Below, in pieces: positions 6,195 to 9,621 of a DNA stretch of 9,621 nt; position 1 is the first letter of the stretch; every line of letters starts with the position of its first letter. This DNA is from Lachnospiraceae bacterium (GTDB taxonomy: Bacteria; Bacillota; Clostridia; Lachnospirales; Lachnospiraceae), in assembly GCA_009774625.1 (NCBI GenBank), contig VSOB01000085.1:1-9621 (forward strand), written 5' to 3'. Position numbers and translations under genes: made by a program. Below the pieces are notes generated by a model, which saw only the letters and a program-made list of their open reading frames with translations, searched no databases and was not told the origin of the DNA.

Positions 6195-6758
6195 ATGAGC
6201 CGTGAACTGAACCAGTATATTTTGAAGGAATACACAAGGCTTCACTCTGTGATGGAGCAGAGGGAATTTATGGAGAAAGTGCGTTTTCTGATGATGGCGG
6301 GAGAAAAAGAGTTTTCCGGCTATTATTCAGATACCAGCCTGCCGGTCAGAGAATTTTACTCTGTGGCGGATACGCTCTACAGCCTCAACAATCTCTGGAT
6401 GCTGTCAGGCTTTTTGCATAAGAACAGGCATATCCTGTTTGAAGAGATTCGGGAGCGGGAGGGGATAAAACAGGACTATGATTTTATGGAACCCTGTAAT
6501 TATGGAAAGGACATCATACTTTCCAGAATGTTTCAGGTCATGGAGAATTTTCGGACTGACGGAACCGTAGTCAATGAAGCGGCAGACGGTAGGAGAAGCA
6601 TTCACAGGATAAAAGCTTATTCCACTACAATTAACAGCGGGAAAAATGTGCCGCAGTTCATCATACAGGGGAACTGGGTGGAGCAGTGCGGCTTTGAGAT
6701 TGGCTGCAGCGTTCGCGTAGAATGTTATCCAAATAAGCTTGTGGTTCTGAAAGAGTGA
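6195..6758 (+). CDS. SymE-like toxin domain fused to an uncharacterised N-terminal region
   Basis: A 187-aa protein with CAGGAGG about 8 nt before the ATG. The last ~50 residues fit the SymE toxin family, which has an AbrB-type swapped-hairpin fold. RIKAYSTTINSGKNVPQF leads into IIQGNWVEQCGFEIGCSVRVE and then NKLVVLKE, matching the family pattern 'L-x-G-x-W-L-x-x-x-G-F-x-x-G-x-x-V-x-V'. E. coli SymE is about 113 aa and is an SOS-induced toxin proposed to act on RNA or the nucleoid, repressed by an antisense RNA. Here residues 1-135 are an added helical, acidic region (LYSLNNLWMLSGFLHKNRHILFEEI and others) with no family I recognise. No antisense promoter was established. It ends at a strong bidirectional terminator. 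Toxicity is inferred from family only. Confidence 0.75.
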   Translation: MSRELNQYILKEYTRLHSVMEQREFMEKVRFLMMAGEKEFSGYYSDTSLPVREFYSVADTLYSLNNLWMLSGFLHKNRHILFEEIREREGIKQDYDFMEPCNYGKDIILSRMFQVMENFRTDGTVVNEAADGRRSIHRIKAYSTTINSGKNVPQFIIQGNWVEQCGFEIGCSVRVECYPNKLVVLKE

Positions 6759-6789
6759 GGTACAGGCAGGAGATTATATCTTAAAAAGG

Positions 6790-6831
6790 CAGATACCATG
6801 TGGGAGTTTTCTTCGTGGTATCTGTTGTTTT
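6790..6831. terminator. bidirectional rho-independent terminator between convergent genes
   Basis: CAGATACCATG (6790-6800) pairs with CGTGGTATCTG (6814-6824), 11 pairs with one G-U, and a 13-nt loop. On the plus strand TTGTTTT follows. On the minus strand the stem is followed by TTTTT (complement of 6783-6787). It can therefore end transcripts of both the SymE-domain gene and the leftward XRE gene. Confidence 0.85.
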
Positions 6832-6843
6832 GAAGATAAGTAC

Positions 6844-7083
6844 TTATTTTTTTATGTCAAATAAAGAGGTAATATCAACATCCAAAACCTCGGCTATTTC
6901 AAAGAGTGTATCCAGAGATACCGAAGTTGGGATATTGGGAGCCTCAATGTTACTCATGTGTGTTCTGCTGATGTTGACGGCTTCTGCTAATTGTAGCTGA
7001 GTCATACCGCGCAGTTTTCTATAATAGGCAATGTTAAGTCCAATGCGTATATATTTATCTGAATACTTTACCTTTTTATCCAT
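6844..7083 (-). CDS. XRE-family (Cro/cI-type) helix-turn-helix regulator
   Basis: A 79-aa protein that is almost entirely one HTH_3 domain. After a basic N-terminus (MDKKVKYSDKYIRIG), the five-helix domain runs through LRGMTQLQLAEAVNISRTHMS. TQLQLAEAV is helix 2 and SRTHMSNIE is the recognition helix, followed by the usual VSLDTLFEIAEVLDV and DITSLF ending. The start is supported by GGAAAGGA about 6 nt upstream on the minus strand. It is divergent from the zinc-ribbon gene across a 213-nt region with TGCAAA repeats, so it probably binds there and controls that operon and itself. It has no ligand or protease domain, so release from DNA would need another signal. It shares a terminator with the convergent SymE-domain gene. 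Confidence 0.92.
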   Translation of the reverse strand: MDKKVKYSDKYIRIGLNIAYYRKLRGMTQLQLAEAVNISRTHMSNIEAPNIPTSVSLDTLFEIAEVLDVDITSLFDIKK

Positions 7084-7107
7084 ATGATTTCCTTTCCAAA
7101 TAAAAGT

Positions 7108-7136
7108 ATATTGTAGATTATTGTGTGCATAAACAA
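7108..7136 (-). promoter_or_regulatory. possible promoter of the XRE gene
   Basis: On the minus strand TTGTTT (complement of 7131-7136) is followed 17 nt later by CAATAT (complement of 7108-7113). The hexamers are only moderately good; TACAAT at 7110-7115 with a 15-nt spacer is an alternative. Confidence 0.3.
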
Positions 7137-7144
7137 TGGATTTA

Positions 7145-7173
7145 TTTGCAAATGCAAAGTATAATATTGCAAA
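7145..7173. promoter_or_regulatory. candidate XRE operator: three TGCAAA repeats
   Basis: TGCAAA occurs in direct tandem at 7147-7152 and 7153-7158 and again at 7168-7173, the last overlapping the -35 of the rightward promoter. The first two also form a perfect inverted repeat TTTGC-AAAT-GCAAA (7145-7158). The position between the divergent XRE gene and the zinc-ribbon promoter suits a repressor site. Binding is inferred. Confidence 0.5.
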
Positions 7174-7195
7174 ACGGAAAGAAGTATGTTATACT
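7167..7195 (+). promoter_or_regulatory. extended -10 sigma-A promoter of the zinc-ribbon/SHOCT operon
   Basis: TTGCAA (7167-7172), 17-nt spacer, TATACT (7190-7195), with TG at 7187-7188 giving an extended -10. A start near 7202 would leave a leader of about 95 nt before the ATG at 7297. The -35 overlaps the third TGCAAA repeat, consistent with repression by the XRE protein. Confidence 0.75.
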
Positions 7196-7246
7196 CAATA
7201 GAAAATCGGAGAAAAAATGTATAGAAAGTTCGTATAAAGAAAACAA

Positions 7247-7297
7247 ATGAAAGACCATTCAATAATTTTAGACGGTGAAGAGAAAGGAATAGTCTAA
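7247..7297 (+). other. possible 16-codon leader ORF coupled to the zinc-ribbon gene
   Basis: An ATG at 7247 opens 16 codons (MKDHSIILDGEEKGIV) ending in TAA at 7295-7297, so stop and the next start overlap as TAATG. Its own ribosome site is weak. An even shorter ORF (MYRKFV, 7217-7237) with a CGGAG site lies before it. Translation of either is unproven; they may reflect chance. Confidence 0.25.
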
Positions 7298-7734
7298 TGT
7301 TTAGATATTGTGCAAGGTGTGGACTGATCAGAAATGAAAAAGCGGAATCTGCTGTATGTCCGATATGTGAAATTTCTTTCAAACCTGTTCCAGGCGAGTT
7401 CCTGACAAAATCAGGGCTGATGTTTTTATCTCAGTCTGCCAGAACGGAATTTGAAAATAAAATCAGAGAGTCCGCTGAATATGATGAAATTACAGGGAGA
7501 CAGAGGGACAGCATTATCGCGCAGAAAGACGAAATACACAAAAAGGAAGTAGAAGAGAGAGTACAGGAGTATCAGGCTTCAAAACCGCATAAAGAATGTC
7601 CGGTATGCCATTCTTCATCTATCTCTAAAATATCCAATGTAGGCAAAGTTGTGAAGGTTGGGGTGTTCGGCATTTTAGGAGCGGGTGATCTGGGAAAAAC
7701 ATGGAAATGTGAAGCGTGTGGATGTAAATTTTAA
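7297..7734 (+). CDS. double zinc-ribbon protein
   Basis: A 145-aa cytoplasmic protein with AAAGGA (7283-7288) as ribosome site. Two cysteine clusters frame it. At the N-terminus Cys5-x-x-Cys8 and Cys21-x-x-Cys24 form a rubredoxin-like knuckle pair. At the C-terminus Cys101-x-x-Cys104 and Cys138-x-x-Cys141 surround the segment NVGKVVKVGVFGILGAGDLGKTW, which is Gly-rich and moderately hydrophobic. Between them (about 45-95) is a charged helical linker. The CPxC..GKTWKCxxCG ending is a pattern I associate with uncharacterised Firmicutes zinc-ribbon proteins. It heads an operon with the SHOCT-like protein 27 nt downstream and is probably controlled by the divergent XRE regulator. The molecular role is unknown; metal-stabilised binding to protein or nucleic acid is the general expectation. 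Confidence 0.85.
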   Translation: MFRYCARCGLIRNEKAESAVCPICEISFKPVPGEFLTKSGLMFLSQSARTEFENKIRESAEYDEITGRQRDSIIAQKDEIHKKEVEERVQEYQASKPHKECPVCHSSSISKISNVGKVVKVGVFGILGAGDLGKTWKCEACGCKF

Positions 7735-7761
7735 AATACAGAATATATGGAGGAAAAGAAA

Positions 7762-8325
7762 ATGGCATTTTTTGACAAACTGACACAGACGGCATCAAAC
7801 GTAGGAAAAAATGTTGCTTCATCTGCGGCGAAGGTAGGTTCGTCTGCTGCAGTGGCGGCGCAGGAGCAGACAGAACTTGCGCAGTTGAAATCACAGGTTA
7901 ATGTAATCAATCAGGAACTGGACGCATTTTATGTTCAGATAGGGAGAAGATACATTGATTATGTCCTTGAAACTGGGGATATGCCCGGTATAGATGCAAG
8001 CGACCTGTTAAAGCTGATGGATCCCAAGATGACGAAAAAGAAAGAGTTGGAGCAGCAGATCATAGAACTTGAAAAAGAGATAAAGAATAAATCTGTTCTC
8101 AGGGAGAAACAGCAGGCAGAGGAAACATATCTTGCAGAAAAAGCAAAGCTGGATAAAGCACTGGCAATGGAACTTATGTCACAGTCCGAATATGAGGTGA
8201 AGCTTGCCATAGCGAAAAAGAAATATGATAATTTTGAGGAAATCCGCAAAGTACAGCAACTGGCAGATATGAACCTGATTACAAAGGAAGAGAAAGAGGC
8301 TAAGATCAAAGAACTGACAGAGTAA
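7762..8325 (+). CDS. Ala-rich/coiled-coil protein with C-terminal SHOCT-like domain
   Basis: An in-frame ATG at 7747 precedes the ribosome site, so the start at 7762 (GGAGG at 7749-7753, 8 nt upstream) is preferred, giving 187 aa. Residues 1-38 are an Ala/Ser/Val amphipathic stretch (MAFFDKLTQTASNVGKN and onward) that could contact membrane. Residues 40-70 are helical and end in a Tyr-rich segment; 90-130 form a charged coiled coil (KKKELEQQIIELEKEI). Residues 161-187 (IRKVQQLADMNLITKEEKEA) fit the SHOCT short C-terminal pattern, an oligomerisation mini-domain. A second similar unit may lie at 127-153 (ALAMELMSQSEYEVKL). It is cotranscribed with the zinc-ribbon gene and ends at a strong terminator. 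The role is unknown; a membrane-stress or scaffold protein is possible. Confidence 0.82.
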   Translation: MAFFDKLTQTASNVGKNVASSAAKVGSSAAVAAQEQTELAQLKSQVNVINQELDAFYVQIGRRYIDYVLETGDMPGIDASDLLKLMDPKMTKKKELEQQIIELEKEIKNKSVLREKQQAEETYLAEKAKLDKALAMELMSQSEYEVKLAIAKKKYDNFEEIRKVQQLADMNLITKEEKEAKIKELTE

Positions 8326-8348
8326 AGTACATACAGCAGTATGGTGAG

Positions 8349-8378
8349 AGAACTGTTCCGTTGGAGCAGTTCTTTTTT
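8349..8378 (+). terminator. strong rho-independent terminator of the zinc-ribbon/SHOCT operon
   Basis: AGAACTGTTCC (8349-8359) pairs with GGAGCAGTTCT (8363-8373) with one G-U pair and a 3-nt loop, followed directly by TTTTTT to 8378. It separates this operon from the PIN operon. The 8326-8581 gap otherwise holds only that operon's promoter. Confidence 0.92.
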
Positions 8379-8529
8379 CGTATTTTTATTGCGGATATAA
8401 TTTCTGATGATTTTTAAATAGTTAAAGAAATTCAGGAAAATACTTATTATGACAGGCAGTGAATAACTGACTGCATAAATATCTCTATAAAAGGGAATGT
8501 CCAGATTTTAGCAAATGTGCGGTTGTGGA

Positions 8530-8558
8530 TTGTTATAGGGAGAATTTTGTGCTAAAAT
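8530..8558 (+). promoter_or_regulatory. extended -10 sigma-A promoter of the PIN/antitoxin-like operon
   Basis: TTGTTA (8530-8535), 17-nt spacer, TAAAAT (8553-8558), with TG at 8550-8551 as an extended -10. A start near 8565 leaves a leader of only about 17 nt before the PIN ATG, with GGGAG at 8568-8572 as ribosome site. A small inverted repeat GCAGT/ACTGC at 8456-8474 lies upstream and could be an operator. Confidence 0.75.
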
Positions 8559-8581
8559 GGCTGTAAAGGGAGTGGGATGCT

Positions 8582-9061
8582 ATGGACAGGAAATTAAAGG
8601 TGTATTTGGACACATCTGTTATAAGCTATCTGCAACAGGAAGATGCGCCAGAGCGAATGAAAGATACATTAGCTCTTTGGACGCAGTTTGAAGCTGGGAA
8701 GTATGATATTTGTTTGTCGCAGGTGACGCTTGATGAAGTGGGTGAATGTCGCGAGCCTAAAAGAACGGTATTGTATGAATATTTGAGCAAGATTTCATAT
8801 ACAAAGTTGGAAATTACAGATGAAGTTCTTAAAGTTGCAAATCAGATTATAGATATGGGTATACTGACAAAGAAAAGCATTGATGATTGTCAGCATATAG
8901 CAACTGCTGTTGTGCATGGGTGTGACTGCATCATATCATGGAATTTTAAGCATATTGTAAATATAAAGACTATTAAGGGTATCAGGGCAATCACACACCT
9001 TGAAAGCTATAAGGATATTGATATTATGAATCCGTCTGTATTATTGGGAGGTGGGGAATAA
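8582..9061 (+). CDS. PIN-domain nuclease, VapC-like toxin
   Basis: A 159-aa PIN-domain protein of typical single-domain length. PIN nucleases are Mg-dependent and, as VapC-type toxins, cut RNA. The expected acidic residues are present: Asp10 in VYLDTSV, Glu52 in VTLDEV, Asp101/Asp102 in SIDDCQHIATA, and Asp115 in GCDCIISWNF. The SWNFKHI segment after the third site is characteristic of one PIN subgroup. The C-terminus (about 140-159) extends beyond the core. It is first in its operon, and its stop overlaps the next ATG as TAATG, so the small downstream protein is translationally coupled. Toxin before antitoxin is the reverse of classical VapBC but is known for other pairs. Toxicity is inferred from family and context. 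Confidence 0.88.
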   Translation: MDRKLKVYLDTSVISYLQQEDAPERMKDTLALWTQFEAGKYDICLSQVTLDEVGECREPKRTVLYEYLSKISYTKLEITDEVLKVANQIIDMGILTKKSIDDCQHIATAVVHGCDCIISWNFKHIVNIKTIKGIRAITHLESYKDIDIMNPSVLLGGGE

Positions 9062-9255
9062 TGGCATATACATTGGAAATCAGCCCAGATTTTACGGTTG
9101 AGGATATCCATAAGATTCGAGAGCGTAATTATGAAGTGACAAAGCATATGACAATGGAGGAGAAACTGCTTTATTATAATACGCCAAGAACAGATGCGGA
9201 AGAGCAGATTGAAATGCTTAGGGCAAGACGCAATTAAGTCCGTCTGTATTATTGG
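9031..9255. repeat. 17-bp direct repeat marking tandem duplication of the antitoxin-like unit
   Basis: TCCGTCTGTATTATTGG is present exactly at 9031-9047, in the last codons of the PIN gene, and at 9239-9255, just after the first small gene. Each copy lies 30-33 nt before the ATG of one of the two paralogous small genes. This is what a tandem duplication of about 210 bp, spanning the PIN 3' end and its partner gene, would leave. Confidence 0.8.
9061..9237 (+). CDS. 58-aa putative antitoxin, copy 1
   Basis: The ATG overlaps the PIN stop codon (TAATG); GGGAGGTGGGG just upstream, inside the PIN gene, is the ribosome site. The protein has an N-terminal strand (YTLEISPDF), a conserved central helix (TVEDIHKIRERNYEVTKHM) and a charged C-terminal helix. 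The central segment reads like the short partner proteins encoded after some PIN nucleases, with an 'IHKIRE-x-NYE-x-TK' core. That supports an antitoxin that binds and blocks the PIN active site. There is no obvious DNA-binding domain, so autoregulation may be absent or need the complex. The family assignment is from context and recollection, not a search. Confidence 0.8.
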   Translation: MAYTLEISPDFTVEDIHKIRERNYEVTKHMTMEEKLLYYNTPRTDAEEQIEMLRARRN

Positions 9256-9271
9256 AAAGTGAAGGATGATT

Positions 9272-9439
9272 ATGGAAAAACATGTTTTGAGTCCAAATTT
9301 TACTATAGAAGATATTCACAAACTGCGAGAACATAATTATGAAATGACAAAGCATATGACAGACGAGGAGCGAATGGATTACTACAATAAAGCAGGAAGA
9401 GCAGTTCAGAGAAAATTAGAGAAAATGAAAGCCTTATAA
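9272..9439 (+). CDS. 55-aa putative antitoxin, copy 2 (paralogue)
   Basis: GAAGGA (9261-9266) precedes the ATG by 5 nt. The core SPNFTIEDIHKLREHNYEMT, continuing to YYN, matches copy 1 in 24 of 33 residues (SP to YYN). The C-termini differ: this copy ends in a basic helix (RAVQRKLEKMKAL). Many codons differ silently, so the duplication is old and both copies have been kept open, which argues for selection. It may neutralise the same toxin, neutralise a related one encoded elsewhere, or fine-tune dosage. No terminator is evident directly after it. Confidence 0.78.
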   Translation: MEKHVLSPNFTIEDIHKLREHNYEMTKHMTDEERMDYYNKAGRAVQRKLEKMKAL

Positions 9440-9621
9440 TCATTTTAGTACCACAGAATAAATGAGCGGTATACGGTGTCTCACTGATCGTCATATACCG
9501 CACAGGCGGCTATTTCCAATTGATGCCATAGGAATTTGGGTACTAACAGGCAAAAGTATTGAAGAATGGCTTAAAATCAAGGGTTTTAAGGCTTGGTGGG
9601 GTTCATCACGGTGGGTGGTGG
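9440..9621. other. window end without a recognisable gene
   Basis: This stretch holds one inverted repeat (9466-9501) and a G-rich terminal run. I see no start codon with a ribosome site and no continuing long frame. It may be a degenerate remnant, a junction or the start of an adjoining element. Confidence 0.5.
9466..9501. repeat. 8-bp inverted repeat after the antitoxin-like genes
   Basis: GCGGTATA (9466-9473) is mirrored by TATACCGC (9494-9501) around a 20-nt loop. No T-run follows on either strand, so a normal terminator is doubtful. It could be a weak terminator or a protein-binding or recombination site. Confidence 0.5.

Noticed and set aside
6800..7000. 66-codon plus-strand frame over the XRE gene
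   Set aside because: It begins inside the terminator and opposes a clear helix-turn-helix gene.
7747..7761. Earlier ATG for the SHOCT-like protein
   Set aside because: The GGAGG needed for initiation lies after this ATG and points to 7762.
7959..8309. 116-codon minus-strand frame
   Set aside because: It is the complement of the charged coiled coil of the SHOCT-like gene; its Ser/Phe composition is typical of a shadow frame.
9303..9503. 66-codon minus-strand frame over the second antitoxin-like gene
   Set aside because: The plus-strand gene has a clear paralogue and RBS; this frame has neither.

Overview
The window looks like an accessory (mobile) region of a low-to-moderate GC Gram-positive anaerobe, most likely a gut clostridium of the Lachnospiraceae type. 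This inference rests on strong AGGAGG-type ribosome sites, tight overlapping operons, sigma-A-like promoters, a large serine recombinase of the clostridial type and a SymE-like toxin domain. There are no rRNA, tRNA, capsid, tail or CRISPR features. Neither end of an element is clearly visible, so this is probably the interior or one flank of a larger integrative element.

Layout. (1) 1-2450, replication-type module: an AT-rich leader with a possible promoter and hairpins; two small proteins (118 and 105 aa) that look like divergent paralogues; and a 491-aa P-loop ATPase resembling the helicase/primase ATPases of mobile elements. Its 3' end carries a perfect 12-bp inverted repeat and an alternative hairpin. 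(2) 2450-4572, recombination module: a structured leader, a 47-aa protein and a 597-aa large serine recombinase, closed by a strong terminator. (3) 4589-6132, a module of a DUF1643-like protein with a long charged tail, an unrecognised 122-aa protein overlapping it, and two membrane micropeptides (26 and 44 aa). A 17/18-matched direct repeat brackets this module. (4) 6195-6758, a 187-aa protein whose last ~50 residues are a SymE-like toxin domain, ending at a bidirectional terminator shared with the convergent gene. (5) 6844-8378, a small XRE regulator read leftwards. Divergent from it are a zinc-ribbon protein and a coiled-coil/SHOCT-like protein, driven by a good extended -10 promoter with TGCAAA repeats across its -35. 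(6) 8530-9439, a toxin-antitoxin-like operon: its own promoter, a PIN-domain nuclease, and two tandem related small proteins (58 and 55 aa) that look like a duplicated antitoxin. (7) 9440-9621, no gene recognised, only an inverted repeat.

How it fits together: modules 1 and 2 supply DNA maintenance and site-specific integration/excision. Modules 3 to 6 look like cargo for stabilisation, defence or stress response, each with its own promoter or terminator. The best leads for something little described are the PIN gene with its duplicated partner, the regulated zinc-ribbon/SHOCT pair, the repeat-bracketed DUF1643/micropeptide block and the SymE domain fusion.
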